A stretch of 64,000 bases of DNA from CBDDEC01 sp965226785 (GCA_965226785.1 CBDDEC010000002.1:496001-560000), one strand, 5' to 3'. Numbered from the stretch's first letter, positions 28,744 to 38,433 are shown. A program made the numbers and translations. Notes: generated by a model not told the origin, from the letters alone.

Positions 28744-29862
28744 ATGCCGCTGCGGATCGATCGGGTCGAGGTGTTTGGTGTGGCGATGCCGCTGGTCGAC
28801 GCCTTCACGAGCGGCGGCGTCACCAAGAGCACGACCAACGGCGTCGTCGTGCGCGTGCATGCGTCAGACGGCGCGATCGGGATCAGCAGCATCGACCCAG
28901 CGACCACCGCGAGCTCGCCCCATACCGCCCCGGAGCTCGCGGTGGCGGTCCGCGAGCGGATCGCGCCAGCGCTGCTCGGCGAAGACCCGACGAACGTCCA
29001 TCGGATCCTCGAGCTCGCGCAAGCGCTGACCCCGCTCCAGCCCGGCGCAGGGGCCGCCGTCGAGCAGGCCTGCATCGAACTCACCTGCCGGCGGCTGGGC
29101 ATCGCGCTGTACGACTACCTCGGCGGCGGCGTAGAGGATCGGTTGCTGTTCAACGGCTGGATTGGCGAGCTGCCTCCCGAGGAGGCGGCGGCAGAGGCCC
29201 GACGTTGGCTGGACGCCGGATTCAAGTCAGCGAAGATCAAGGTGGGCAGCGGCGTCGAACGGGACCGCGATCGTGTGGCGGCCGTGCGCGACGTGGTCGG
29301 CAGCGCGATGGAGCTGCGCATCGACGCCAACCAGCAGTACGACGCCGCCACCGCGCTCGAGCTCTGCGAGGCGGTCAAGGGCGCCGACCTGCAGCTGTTC
29401 GAGCAGCCGACGCCGAGGGACGATCTGGAGGGCTTGGCGCGCGTGCGGCGCGAGGGCGGCATCCCGGTGATGGCGGACGAGTCAATCAGCGATCACGAGA
29501 GCCTCGTGCGTGTCATCAAGGCCGACTGCGCCGACTTCGTGAAGTTCGGCATCAAGCAGGCGGGCGGCCTCCTGCGTGCCGCTCACATGCTGGCGACGGC
29601 CGAGGCGGCGGGCATCCCGGTCGTCCTGGGCCACGGCTTCGGTCTCGATCCGAGCACGATGGCCGAGATCATGCTGGCGGCGACATCGCGAAACGTCGTG
29701 CCCGGTCTCGAGTGCGTGGGTCCACTGAAGGTGGCCGACACGGTGGCGACAACGCGGCTCGACATCGGCTCCGGCAGCATCGCGCTGCCGCCCGGCCCGG
29801 GCCTCGGCATCGTCCTCGACGACGCGAAGCTGGAGCAGTACCGGCTCGGCGACGCGGCTTAG
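28744..29862 (+). CDS. Enolase superfamily enzyme, MLE/mandelate racemase-like
   Basis: A 372-residue enzyme with a capping domain (1-125) and a TIM barrel. The acid/base Lys pair is SAKIKV (Lys164, Lys166). Metal ligands are Asp194 (RIDAN), Glu220 (FEQP) and Asp245/Glu246 (ADES), with a second Lys around 267-271 (VKFGIKQAGG). This is the muconate-lactonizing-type arrangement, covering cycloisomerases, epimerases and dehydratases. Substrate is unknown. ATG 28744 follows GAGGAG. The 3' end overlaps the convergent Gfo/Idh gene by 4 bp. Confidence 0.88.
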   Translation: MPLRIDRVEVFGVAMPLVDAFTSGGVTKSTTNGVVVRVHASDGAIGISSIDPATTASSPHTAPELAVAVRERIAPALLGEDPTNVHRILELAQALTPLQPGAGAAVEQACIELTCRRLGIALYDYLGGGVEDRLLFNGWIGELPPEEAAAEARRWLDAGFKSAKIKVGSGVERDRDRVAAVRDVVGSAMELRIDANQQYDAATALELCEAVKGADLQLFEQPTPRDDLEGLARVRREGGIPVMADESISDHESLVRVIKADCADFVKFGIKQAGGLLRAAHMLATAEAAGIPVVLGHGFGLDPSTMAEIMLAATSRNVVPGLECVGPLKVADTVATTRLDIGSGSIALPPGPGLGIVLDDAKLEQYRLGDAA

Positions 29863-30962
29863 CCCGACAACGTGACCGCCGCGCCCGTCTCCGAGGAGCG
29901 CTCGATCGCCGCCAGCAGTCGATGCCGCTGGACCGCGAGGTCGAAATCCGGGTCGAAGGGCTCACCTGCTCCGAACGCATCTGCCATCCGCGCGTACGCC
30001 TGTGCCACGTTCCGCGGCGGGCCGGGCGGCGTCCCCTCCGGCACCACCACGTACTCGTCCGGTGGCGCCAGCTCCTCGAGCGCGTCGCCTCCGCGAGCGC
30101 CGTGCAGCTGGTTGGGACCGATGTTGGCGGACCGAGCCGTCAAGAAGAGCGCCCCTTCGCGCCCGTAGATCTCGAGGCGCGTCCCCGTTGGCTGCGAGGG
30201 CACGCTGGCCACCTGGATCGCGATCTCGGCACCGCTCTCGATACGTGCGGCGACCGCGATGCTGTCAGGCGCATCGACCGGGATGCCCTCTCCCGTTTCT
30301 TCGTCGCGCCACTCTGTGATCCGGGTCGTGAGGCGCGCGGAGAGTTCGACCACCTCGCCAAGGATGAAGCAGAGCGCGTCGATCGCATGGCCGCCGGAGA
30401 TGGTGAACGCATGCGCGCCATTGGCGCGCACGGCCTGCCAGCTGCGACCGGGGCCGCGTTCCAGCACCGCCTGCGTCATCACGCTGAGGTTGGCGGTCAA
30501 CACCTCGCCGACATACCCCTGCGCGACGAGGTCACGCGCGTAACGGATGCTCGGGTCGCTGCGGGCCTGCAGCCCGACGGCGGTTCGCAGCCCTCGTTCG
30601 CGCGCCAGATTCGCCATCTCCTCGGCCTCCGCGAGCGTTGCACCCAACGGCCACTCGCAGACGACGGGCTTGTCAGCACGGAGCGCCGCCATCACCAGCT
30701 CGTGGTGCAGCGGCACGCGCACCGACACGACGACCAGGTCGAGGTCCGGACGCTGCACCATGTCGCTCATGTCATGGAACGCGAGTTCGGCGCCGAACTT
30801 CGCGGCTGAAGCGGTCGCCGTCTCCTCGTGCGCGGTGCAGACGGCCGCGAGCTCGTAGTCCGGCAGCGCACCCAGCGCGGGAACGTGGGCGTTCGCGCCC
30901 CAGCCGCTGCCGCCGGTGGTCACGGTCGCGCCGACTATGCCGACGCGCTTCGGGTCAGCCAT
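29859..30962 (-). CDS. Gfo/Idh/MocA family oxidoreductase
   Basis: A 367-residue NAD(P)-dependent dehydrogenase. The N-terminal Rossmann motif begins RVGIVGATVTTGGSGWG, and VVCEWPLG replaces the common EKP motif. The C-terminal half forms the substrate-binding beta sheet. ATG 30962 follows AAGGAGAGAG, a strong ribosome site, so the longer frame to 30998 is not needed. Such enzymes oxidise sugars, inositols or related alcohols. It faces the enolase-superfamily gene, suggesting a shared catabolic theme. Confidence 0.87.
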   Translation of the reverse strand: MADPKRVGIVGATVTTGGSGWGANAHVPALGALPDYELAAVCTAHEETATASAAKFGAELAFHDMSDMVQRPDLDLVVVSVRVPLHHELVMAALRADKPVVCEWPLGATLAEAEEMANLARERGLRTAVGLQARSDPSIRYARDLVAQGYVGEVLTANLSVMTQAVLERGPGRSWQAVRANGAHAFTISGGHAIDALCFILGEVVELSARLTTRITEWRDEETGEGIPVDAPDSIAVAARIESGAEIAIQVASVPSQPTGTRLEIYGREGALFLTARSANIGPNQLHGARGGDALEELAPPDEYVVVPEGTPPGPPRNVAQAYARMADAFGAGEPFDPDFDLAVQRHRLLAAIERSSETGAAVTLSG

Positions 30963-31099
30963 TGCTCTCTCCTTCGTGCCTAGGCAACCGACGCCCATGC
31001 CGCCGCTAACGCCTGTCGACGCACACTAGCCCAGCGCGACTGATCGCACTGGGCATCACTGCGCCTCAGGTCGGGGAGGCCGGGGCGCCAGTCTCCCGG

Positions 31100-31432
31100 C
31101 TACAGCCCCTCCCGAAGAGCGGTGTCGGTCGTGAAGTCCAGGTACGTGATCGCGTCGCTCATCGAGAAGCGCTCACGGTCGAATCGAATCGTGCCGCCCC
31201 CGTCGCCGCCCACCTCGAGATTGGCGCCCAGGCGCGGGAACTGCTGGTGATGGATCTTCTCGTCGTCAGGGATGTTCGCTTCGAGCAGGTCCGGCCTGAG
31301 CACGATCAAGCGCACGAACGCGTCACAGCACGCGTGCACCGCCGATGTCGAATCGCCCGCACGCATGTCGCTGGTCGCCCGCTCGAGCATGGCGCGCACC
31401 TCGGGATCTTCGACGGTGTCATATCTGGCCAT
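31100..31432 (-). CDS. Hypothetical protein, 110 residues
   Basis: An unrecognised soluble acidic protein (MARYDTVEDPEVRAML at the start, SMSDAITYLDFTTDTALREGL at the end). An internal AVHACCDAFVRL helix contains a Cys pair. It lies 22 bp after the LLM monooxygenase on the same strand, so it is probably co-transcribed and may be an accessory protein of that enzyme. ATG 31432 is chosen because upstream frame overlaps the monooxygenase gene. Confidence 0.6.
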   Translation of the reverse strand: MARYDTVEDPEVRAMLERATSDMRAGDSTSAVHACCDAFVRLIVLRPDLLEANIPDDEKIHHQQFPRLGANLEVGGDGGGTIRFDRERFSMSDAITYLDFTTDTALREGL

Positions 31433-31454
31433 GCGCCGGCCCCTCGAGCGTTCG

Positions 31455-32738
31455 CTAGATCGATGAGTTGATGACGTATGGCACGCCGTCGAGCTGGCGC
31501 TCCCGCCAGGGCCGGTGCTCGGTTTCATGACGCTCGGCGAAGTCCGGCAGCACCTGCGTCCCGAACAGCTCGATCGCCTCCATGATGTGCTCATGCTTGC
31601 GAGCGCCGCACTGGGCGTTGAAGACCATCACATCGGTGTGGGCGTCCTCGTAGCGCTTGATGTTCTCCCGGATCGAGGCCGGAGAGCCGATCGCCGAACC
31701 GCTGCGGGCGGCCCGGAAGAGCGCTCGCGCCATTTCGTTCTCGGGCTCGCGATCTGCAATCTCCTGCTGCGTCAGCAGCCGCGCCTGGCGGAGCTGCGTA
31801 CGGCCGTCCTTCTGCTCCTGCGGCAGCGCATCGAAGCGCCGATGGATGTTCGTGACGCCGGCCTCGTGCGCGTCGATCAGCGCCACTCCCTCTTCGTCCT
31901 TCTGCCGACCACGGGTCGTCGAGTAGTAGCCCAGCGAGTAGCTGAAGAACCCGGGCCCGTCGGCGCTGCGACGGATCGCTTCCTCGTCTGTTTCGGCGGC
32001 CATGAACTGGTTCAGCACCAACAGGCCAGGATTGATCGCCTGACCGATCGGAAAACACTCCTCGCGGATCAGCCGGTAGTACTCCTCGACGCGCTCGGCG
32101 GTCTCCTCCGGCGTCTCGAAGCCGAAGCCGAGGCTGCCGATACCGAAACGAGCAGCGAGTAGCGTGGTTTCGCGCCGAGAGGCCGCCACCCAGAGCGGCG
32201 GATGCGGTTTCTGCAGTGGCTTGGGAACCACGTTTCGCCTCGGCATCGAGAAGAACTCACCCTCGTAGCCCTCGTACGGGGTGGAGGAGAGCATCTTCAC
32301 GCACTCACGCGTCGCCTCCTCCCACATCGACTTCTTGAGCGAGCGCTCGACGCCGAAGCCCTCCAGCTCCGCGTCCGATGTGCCCTCGCCGGTGCCGAAC
32401 TCAACTCGCCCGCCGCTGATCACGTCGAGCGACGCGATGCGTTCGGCGACGCGCGCGGGGTGGTTCATGGCGGGCGGCATCTGGATCACACCGTGGCCCA
32501 GGCGGATGCGCTCCGTGCGTCGCGCCAGGGCGGCCAGCGCTATCTCCGGCGCTGTGGAGTGGGCGTACTCCTCGAGGAAGTGGTGCTCGACGAAGAAGAC
32601 GTAGTCGAAGCCCAGTTTGTCGGCGTATTCGACCTGCTCGAACATCTCGTCGAAGAGCCGCCGCTCCGCGTCGGGGTCCCAGGTTTCTTCGTCTAGAGGA
32701 CGCGGGAGCTGCAGCTCGTAGAACAGCCCGAACTTCAC
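31455..32738 (-). CDS. LLM class flavin-dependent oxidoreductase (luciferase-like)
   Basis: A 427-residue bacterial-luciferase-like TIM-barrel monooxygenase. Family segments are YVFFVEHHFLEEYAHS, MPPAMNHPARVAERIASLD, FGTGEGTSDAELEGFG and VVPKPLQKPHPPLWVAAS. It would use FMNH2 or F420H2 to oxygenate or reduce an organic substrate. GTG 32738 is selected because GGGAGG lies seven bases upstream. It is followed by a small unknown gene. Expansions of this family are known in SAR202 Chloroflexota. Confidence 0.9.
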   Translation of the reverse strand: MKFGLFYELQLPRPLDEETWDPDAERRLFDEMFEQVEYADKLGFDYVFFVEHHFLEEYAHSTAPEIALAALARRTERIRLGHGVIQMPPAMNHPARVAERIASLDVISGGRVEFGTGEGTSDAELEGFGVERSLKKSMWEEATRECVKMLSSTPYEGYEGEFFSMPRRNVVPKPLQKPHPPLWVAASRRETTLLAARFGIGSLGFGFETPEETAERVEEYYRLIREECFPIGQAINPGLLVLNQFMAAETDEEAIRRSADGPGFFSYSLGYYSTTRGRQKDEEGVALIDAHEAGVTNIHRRFDALPQEQKDGRTQLRQARLLTQQEIADREPENEMARALFRAARSGSAIGSPASIRENIKRYEDAHTDVMVFNAQCGARKHEHIMEAIELFGTQVLPDFAERHETEHRPWRERQLDGVPYVINSSI

Positions 32739-32877
32739 TATCGCCTCCCGACGTGACCGACCGCGCCTCGGCGATCCGGCCAGCATGCTACAGCAGTCCG
32801 CTGTCACATCTTGACGCGGCCTTGGGGCAACTCGCGCGCCGTGACCGCCCTGCCGTCTTCGTCGAACCAGCCTGCGG

Positions 32878-33627
32878 CTAGCGGGCGATGTACCCGCCGT
32901 CGATGACGAGCTCGGTCCCCGTCACGAACGAGGCTTCGTCGGAGGCCAGAAAGAGCACCCCGTTCGCCACCTCGATCGGTTCGCCCGTGCGGCGGAGGGG
33001 CGTCGCCGCGGCGGCTCGCGCGCGGGCCTCCTCCGACCCGGGCGGCCGCGATCGCATCGGGGGCATGAAGCCGGGATGCACCGAGTTGGCGCGGATGCCC
33101 TCCGGTCCGTAGCGAACCGCGGTGGCCTTCGTGAAGATGCGTACCGCGCCTTTCGACGCGTGGTAGGCCGGGTGGCCGCTGTCCGAGCCGACGAACCCCA
33201 GAATCGATGAGATGTTGACAATCGATCCGCCGCCGGAGCGTTGCATCGAGGCCACGGCGTGCTTCGTTCCGAGGAACACCCCGGTGGCGTTCACGTCCAT
33301 GATGGCGTGCCAGTCTTCGGTGCTCGTGGGATCCTCGAACGTCCCGCCGCTCACGCCGGCGTTGTTCACCAGGATGTCGAGCGGTCCGAACGTCTCCTCG
33401 GTGAACTGGAGCAGCCGCTCCCAGTCGCCTTCATCGCTGACGTTGGTCTGCAGGAACTGCGCACGACCGCCAGCCTCATTAACCTCTGACTCCACCTGCC
33501 GCGCGCCGTCCTCCCACAGATCGGCAATGACGACGGCGGCGCCTTCGCGCGCGAACAGCTTGACCTCGGCGGCGCCCATGCTGCTGGCGCCACCGGTGAC
33601 GATCGCGACTTTGCCCTCGAGACGCAT
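32878..33627 (-). CDS. Short-chain dehydrogenase/reductase
   Basis: A 249-residue classical SDR. The cofactor motif is TGGASSMGAAEV (about 13-24), with NNAG at about 90, the catalytic Ser in NISSI and the Tyr-Lys pair in YHASK. ASP-rich AD after beta-2 (VVIADLW) suggests NAD(H). ATG 33627 follows GAGGAGG. Neighbouring LLM and amidohydrolase genes suggest oxidation of an alcohol in a catabolic route. Confidence 0.9.
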   Translation of the reverse strand: MRLEGKVAIVTGGASSMGAAEVKLFAREGAAVVIADLWEDGARQVESEVNEAGGRAQFLQTNVSDEGDWERLLQFTEETFGPLDILVNNAGVSGGTFEDPTSTEDWHAIMDVNATGVFLGTKHAVASMQRSGGGSIVNISSILGFVGSDSGHPAYHASKGAVRIFTKATAVRYGPEGIRANSVHPGFMPPMRSRPPGSEEARARAAAATPLRRTGEPIEVANGVLFLASDEASFVTGTELVIDGGYIAR

Positions 33628-33812
33628 GATGCCCTCCTCGCTCAGCTGTCCGACGCCCACCCCCGAAACGAACGACATGAGCGGGCGCCATGCCAAGGTG
33701 TCGGGTGGTAGCGTAACTCCGATTATTGGCTGTCCAGGGCGGTGTTCAGACAGCGGTGCGCGTCACCCGTTCAGCGGCGCCTGCCTCAGGTGGCCACGCG
33801 AAGGAACCTCTG

Positions 33813-34661
33813 ATGCCAACGATCGACTGCCAGGTCCACGCCTATGAACGCAACCGACCCGAACGGCCCTGGGCCGGCACCCTGGTTGGTCCCGCCGAGG
33901 TGACCGGTGACGATATGGTCGCGGCCATGGACGCCGTCGGCGTCGACGGAGCGCTACTGGTCTCCCCCTACAGCATGTACCGCTACGACCCGAGCTACGC
34001 ACTCGAAGTGCACGCCCAGCATCCCGGGCGCTTTGGTCTGATCAAGCCCTTCGATCCCCAGGCCTCCGAGGTTGGCGACGAAGTCGCCAGCTGGGCGGTA
34101 ACGCCCGGGGTCGTTGGGGCACGCATCATGTTGAGCGACCGGTACTCGGACGGGGACATGTCGGCCGATCACCCCGGGCTCAATCAGATTCTGGCGGCAG
34201 GAGCGGCGAACGACATACCGATCAACGTGTTGTGCTGGCGGAAGCTCGATCTGCTCGCGGAGCTCGCCCGCCGCCATCCCAACACCCAGGTCGTGATCGA
34301 CCACCTGGGCCTTTCTCAGCCCTTCCAGCCGCCCCCACCCGAGCAGCCGTTTGCCGACCTGCCCGAGGTGATCGCGCTGGCGGAGCTCGACAATGTGGCG
34401 ATCAAGGTGTCAGGAGCATGCACGCTGTCGCATGAGCCGTTCCCCTATGCCGACATCTGGGAGCCCTTGAGCCAGGTCTTTCGAGCATTCGGGTTCGAGC
34501 GCTGCATGTGGGGCACCGACTGGACCCGCGCGGTCGAGCTGTTGACCCACGAGCAGGGTGTCGAAGCGTTCCGGGTCACCGACCAGCTGACGGAGTCAGA
34601 GCGAGCGGCCCTGATGGGTGGCAGCCTCGCCCGCATCTACTCGTGGACGCCGAGTAACTAG
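33813..34661 (+). CDS. Amidohydrolase family protein (COG3618-like TIM-barrel hydrolase)
   Basis: A 282-residue metal-dependent hydrolase/decarboxylase. The opening IDCQVHAYERNRPERPW replaces the usual IDXHXH, with Gln for the first metal His. Later landmarks are VVIDHLGLSQP (His) and RCMWGTDWTRAV (Asp). The family includes 2-pyrone-4,6-dicarboxylate lactonase and L-rhamnono/L-fucono-lactonases, some of which work without a bound metal. It is divergent from the SDR. Confidence 0.83.
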   Translation: MPTIDCQVHAYERNRPERPWAGTLVGPAEVTGDDMVAAMDAVGVDGALLVSPYSMYRYDPSYALEVHAQHPGRFGLIKPFDPQASEVGDEVASWAVTPGVVGARIMLSDRYSDGDMSADHPGLNQILAAGAANDIPINVLCWRKLDLLAELARRHPNTQVVIDHLGLSQPFQPPPPEQPFADLPEVIALAELDNVAIKVSGACTLSHEPFPYADIWEPLSQVFRAFGFERCMWGTDWTRAVELLTHEQGVEAFRVTDQLTESERAALMGGSLARIYSWTPSN

Positions 34662-34674
34662 CGCCACCGCGACG

Positions 34675-34695
34675 GAGCCGCCGACGGGCGGTCTC
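34675..34695. terminator. Hairpin between convergent genes
   Basis: GAG-CCGCC (34675-34682) pairs with GGCGG-T-CTC (34687-34695) with one bulged T and loop GACG. It lies between the convergent stops at 34661 and 34694. No U-tract is seen, so termination is uncertain. Confidence 0.35.
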
Positions 34696-35467
34696 ACGAC
34701 ATCGCGATCGGGCCGGCCAGCCCGGTGACGGTCCACTCGCCGTCGACCGATGCCAGCTCGTAGCTCACGAAGACAACACATTGCGACGTGCACCAGTAGT
34801 GCAACTCGACCACGGCGCCGCCCGGAAGCACCTCCAGTGAGTCGATGATGACCACCGCGGCGCCCTCAGGCGTCTTCTCGAACAGCTCTGTGATCAGACC
34901 GTCCGGGTCCTCGAGGTACTCGGCGGTGGCACCCATCTCGTTGACCGCGGCCGCGATGCGTTCGAGCTGCAATGGCTTCAGCGGCTCGCCGCCCAGCCCG
35001 CCCAGTGCGTTCCCGACGTACACATCGGTGAACTGCGGCGTGTCACTGAAGCCGTGGTTGACCGTCAGCAATTCCCGTACCGCGGCGGCGAGCATGTCCG
35101 CCGTGTCGCGCTGCTCCTGCGTGAGCGGCTGACTGGAGTCGTCGAGGTCCTCGAACGGCCGCTCGATCGACGCGGTGGTCACGGTCCCGTCGTCGATCTC
35201 GAAGGTCACGCGCCCGACGATGAAGTCCTCGGTCAGCGCGAACCGCTCGCCGTCCTCGCGACCGACGCGCCAGCGGCGGCCCTCGGTCTCCGCGAGTGCC
35301 GACGCCGCGTCGCTCGTCAGCCCGATGAACGGCGCCTCATCCGCGGACGCGGTCGGCTGGTCGCCGTCCGCGCCATCACCGGCGTCAAGCGTGCCGAGGG
35401 CGAGCGCGACAGCCGAGGCGCTCAACACCAACACCAGGATCGACAGTCCAATCATCCTTCGGGGCAT
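34694..35467 (-). CDS. Secreted or membrane-anchored protein with I78-like domain
   Basis: A 257-residue protein with an N-terminal hydrophobic signal/anchor (about 6-25). Residues 46-105 (FIGLTSDAASALAETEGRRW and RVTFEIDDGTV) follow the pattern of the small I78 peptidase-inhibitor-like fold. The C-terminal part (about 110-257) is unrecognised and contains a Cys pair in HYWCTSQCVVF. No lipobox is seen. Function unknown; it is likely an extracytoplasmic protein. Confidence 0.6.
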   Translation of the reverse strand: MPRRMIGLSILVLVLSASAVALALGTLDAGDGADGDQPTASADEAPFIGLTSDAASALAETEGRRWRVGREDGERFALTEDFIVGRVTFEIDDGTVTTASIERPFEDLDDSSQPLTQEQRDTADMLAAAVRELLTVNHGFSDTPQFTDVYVGNALGGLGGEPLKPLQLERIAAAVNEMGATAEYLEDPDGLITELFEKTPEGAAVVIIDSLEVLPGGAVVELHYWCTSQCVVFVSYELASVDGEWTVTGLAGPIAMS

Positions 35468-35575
35468 GGCGATTCTCCGACTGAGGCCATCAGCGGTAGC
35501 TGTGTTAGCTCTGATCCTAAGACGAGCAGGGACAGCCGCAGGTTCCCGCGTTGAGGGCTGGCCAATGCGCCTCGG

Positions 35576-36532
35576 CTACTCCTCGGTGAGGACGAAGTAT
35601 CGGCCCGCGGGTTTCGCGGGGTCCGGTCGGTACACGTAGGTGTGGCCGGGCATCATCTCCTCTTCGTAGAGGACCTCCTCGACGCCATTCGAGGTCACCG
35701 CCACGGCGTAGTACTCAGGCCCAGGCAGGTAGAACCGGGCCAGGCCATGGCGGTTCGTCCGCGATCGATTGAGCCCCGCAATCCGCACCTCGGCGCCAGC
35801 GACCGGAGCGCCCTGCGCGTCGAGCACCCGGAGCCGTCCGGTTTGGCTGGGGACGAAGCGCGCGAGCAAGAACTGCTTCAGCCGGCCGGGACGGCCGGGG
35901 ACGGTGCCCGATGGCATCGCATCGAGCACGTCCTTCTCGTAGCCGACCTGCTTCGGCGTACGCCAATCCGGCCCGTACTTGAAGGTGAGGTATTCGTCGG
36001 GCGGGCTGGGCACCAGGTACTGGTCGCCGATGAATTCAATCGGATCCAGCTCCTCGAACAGGCTCACCGGGAACGGCACGCCCGGGTAGTGAGCGATCGT
36101 GCCCTCGACCACGCGATAGCACTGCCAGTCGATGCGAATTCGGTACTTGAAGATCTTGACCGAGGTGTAGAGCCCCTCGCGGGCCACCTCGACGTAGCAG
36201 CCGTGCGCTCGCAGTGTCTCGACCACCGGTTCGATCATCGCCTCGGTGAACCCGTGCAGCCCGATGATCGAGCCCAGATCGAGGTCGTCGTCCCACGGGA
36301 TGAGCGCCCCATCCCGCACCGCACCGAGGCACGTGCCCTGGCGCAAGAAGAACACCACACCATGCTCGTCGAACGTGGCTTTCGCCTCGCGCATGAACTG
36401 CTCGGCGTCCGCGATGTCGAGCGGGGGGATCTCCCGCTCGAGGCGTTCCATCAGGGCCGCGTTCTCTGCGTCGCTCAGCGTCGGGCCCGATCCCATGCCG
36501 CCGGGCTCTCCAGCTGGGGAGTCGGACGTCAT
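35576..36532 (-). CDS. LicD-family phosphotransferase with C-terminal regulatory beta domain
   Basis: A 318-residue protein. Residues 60-88 (LRQGTCLGAVRDGALIPWDD, then DLDLG) are the LicD/fukutin nucleotidyltransferase-fold signature. A C-terminal carboxypeptidase-regulatory-like beta domain (about 228-290: GRLRVLDAQGAPVAGAEVR) follows. LicD proteins transfer phosphocholine or similar groups from CDP carriers to glycans. ATG 36532 overlaps the stop of the upstream nucleotidyltransferase/PLP fusion (ATGA), placing it as the transfer step of that cassette. Confidence 0.85.
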   Translation of the reverse strand: MTSDSPAGEPGGMGSGPTLSDAENAALMERLEREIPPLDIADAEQFMREAKATFDEHGVVFFLRQGTCLGAVRDGALIPWDDDLDLGSIIGLHGFTEAMIEPVVETLRAHGCYVEVAREGLYTSVKIFKYRIRIDWQCYRVVEGTIAHYPGVPFPVSLFEELDPIEFIGDQYLVPSPPDEYLTFKYGPDWRTPKQVGYEKDVLDAMPSGTVPGRPGRLKQFLLARFVPSQTGRLRVLDAQGAPVAGAEVRIAGLNRSRTNRHGLARFYLPGPEYYAVAVTSNGVEEVLYEEEMMPGHTYVYRPDPAKPAGRYFVLTEE

Positions 36533-38433
36533 GCGCCACTCCGGGCACCGGCCGATGACAGGACGGCTGCAAGCGCCTCGACGAGTGCGCGGTTCTCCTC
36601 GGGCGTGCGCGAGGCGATCCGAAGGTAGCGATCGGCGTCGGGCATGGTCTTGGCCGCGCAGTCCTTCACCAGGATGTTGTGCTCAACGTACAGACGTCTC
36701 GCGATCTCGGGCGCAGACGCAGAGGTATCGGCGAGCCGGCCGAGGACGAAGTTCGCGTCGGGTTCGATCGGCTCGATTCCGGGCAACGCGAGCAGATCCG
36801 CGTACAGCCCCTCGAAACTTGATCTGGTCAGCTCGCAGCTCTCGGCGAACTCGCGACGGTACCGTCCGACGGTGCGCAGGAATTCCTCGGCGAGACCGTT
36901 GATGTTCCAGATCGGCAGGGCGCGACGCACCTGTTCGATGAACTCGCGATCCGCACCCAGCAGATAGCCGAGCCGCAGCCCAGCGACTCCGAACACTTTG
37001 CTCATGCTCTTGATCACGAGGAGGTTTGGATGCGTCGCGATCTCGTCCTCCACGCTGGCACCGAGCCCGCCGCGACTGAACTCGACGAAGGACTCGTCCA
37101 CGATCAACCGGCAGTCGTCGACCTCGAGGCGACGCGCGAGCGCAAGCAGGTCCTCGCGTGGCACGGAGAGCGCGGTGGGATTGTTGGGCGTGACCACGAC
37201 CGCGGTGTCAGACCCCCATGCGATCGCCGACTCGGCGAACGCATCGACATCGAGCTCAAACGTGTGGGGATCGAGCGGGAAGCGGTTGAGGCCCTCAGGG
37301 GCGATCACCTCCTCGTACTCGTTGAAGGACGGCGTGGGGATGGTCAGCCGCCGTACGAACTGGTTGCCGAGGACCTTGATCAGCTCCGCGGCGCCGTTTG
37401 CCACCGCGAGGCCATCAGGATTTGCGCCTGTCCAGTCGCCCACGAGGCGAGCCAGCTCACGTTGACCGAGCGGATAGTTCGTCACAACCGCCTCCAGGTC
37501 GTCGCGGAACACGTCGACCATCGCCGGCGGCGGGAAGTGCATGTTGTAGAGGTAGGAGTGATCGGTGAAGCCATAGCGCCAGTACGAGCCGTGGAGTTCC
37601 TGGATCCGCTCGTACTGGGCGTTTCGATCGAGGAACAGAAACTCCGCCGCATCGAGGTCCCGATGGTCGTCGATCTCGTACCACCGGCTCGCCGAAACAT
37701 CGACCGCTGCCAGATCCGTGAGCGCGCCCTCGGCGACTGCATCCTGCAGGACTGTCTCGTAGTAGCGCTGGACGTGACCGGCCTCGATCGCACGGTCCAG
37801 CCGCGGAACCACCTCGTCTCGAAGCAGCGCGCTGCGGAGCAGATAGATGTTGACCGTCTTCAGCGCCGAGGCGGCGTCGAAAGGTCGCCCCTGTTCCGCG
37901 CCGAGCGTGAACTGCGTGACCTGCTGCTGTTCGTCGCGATGAACGACAGTGCCAGACAGCGGACGGCGGAACGGCGCGACCGCCGCGCTGCTTCCCGGCT
38001 CGCGTAGCAGCGCGCCGATCACCTGCGGATCGAACACCACGTCTGCCTCGAGGAGGAGCACGTCCTCGTCCAGATAGTCCCGGGCGTCCCACAAGGACCG
38101 GATGTTGTTCGTCGTGGCGAAGTCCGGCGCGTCGACGTACCGAATGTCGAGGTCTGCGAAGCGCGCACCGAACCGCTCGCAGATCACGTTGCCGCCATAG
38201 CCGATCACGATCACAGCCTCTGCAACGCCCTGCGAGGCCAGCGCACGGAGCGCGCGCTCGAGTAGTGGCTCGCCGCCCACTTCCACGAGGCACTTCGGCA
38301 GGTCTTCGGTCAGCGGCTGGAGGCGTGTGCCTGCGCCGGCAGCGAGGATCACCGCCCGGCGCACGGCCAGGGGATCCTCGGTGTGCGGCGCCTCGGAGGG
38401 CCGCGGATTTGGCGCTGGTGTTGCGGGAACCAC
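36529..38433 (-). CDS. Fused nucleotidyltransferase and CobD/HisC-like PLP enzyme
   Basis: A 634-residue two-domain protein. Residues 25-265 form a LicC/PntC-type NTP transferase (AVILAAGAGTRLQPLTEDLP with Lys47; Asp131 in LLLEADVVF; Asp255/256 in WYEIDDHRDL). Residues about 280-630 are a fold-type I PLP enzyme with TPNNPT, Asp446 in IVDESF, PLP Lys479 in SMSKVFGVAGLRLGY and the IWNINGLAEE stretch of CobD-type decarboxylases. It probably makes a phospho-amino-alcohol (for example from phosphoserine) and activates it with CTP. Related fusions include PntC phosphonate enzymes. GTG start, 2 bp after the aminotransferase. Confidence 0.82.
   Translation of the reverse strand: MVPATPAPNPRPSEAPHTEDPLAVRRAVILAAGAGTRLQPLTEDLPKCLVEVGGEPLLERALRALASQGVAEAVIVIGYGGNVICERFGARFADLDIRYVDAPDFATTNNIRSLWDARDYLDEDVLLLEADVVFDPQVIGALLREPGSSAAVAPFRRPLSGTVVHRDEQQQVTQFTLGAEQGRPFDAASALKTVNIYLLRSALLRDEVVPRLDRAIEAGHVQRYYETVLQDAVAEGALTDLAAVDVSASRWYEIDDHRDLDAAEFLFLDRNAQYERIQELHGSYWRYGFTDHSYLYNMHFPPPAMVDVFRDDLEAVVTNYPLGQRELARLVGDWTGANPDGLAVANGAAELIKVLGNQFVRRLTIPTPSFNEYEEVIAPEGLNRFPLDPHTFELDVDAFAESAIAWGSDTAVVVTPNNPTALSVPREDLLALARRLEVDDCRLIVDESFVEFSRGGLGASVEDEIATHPNLLVIKSMSKVFGVAGLRLGYLLGADREFIEQVRRALPIWNINGLAEEFLRTVGRYRREFAESCELTRSSFEGLYADLLALPGIEPIEPDANFVLGRLADTSASAPEIARRLYVEHNILVKDCAAKTMPDADRYLRIASRTPEENRALVEALAAVLSSAGARSGA

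Noticed and set aside
36529..38433. Phosphonate biosynthesis operon (PntC with PepM/Ppd)
   Set aside because: No PepM or Ppd homologue lies in the window, and the PLP domain is CobD/HisC-type; kept only as an alternative.
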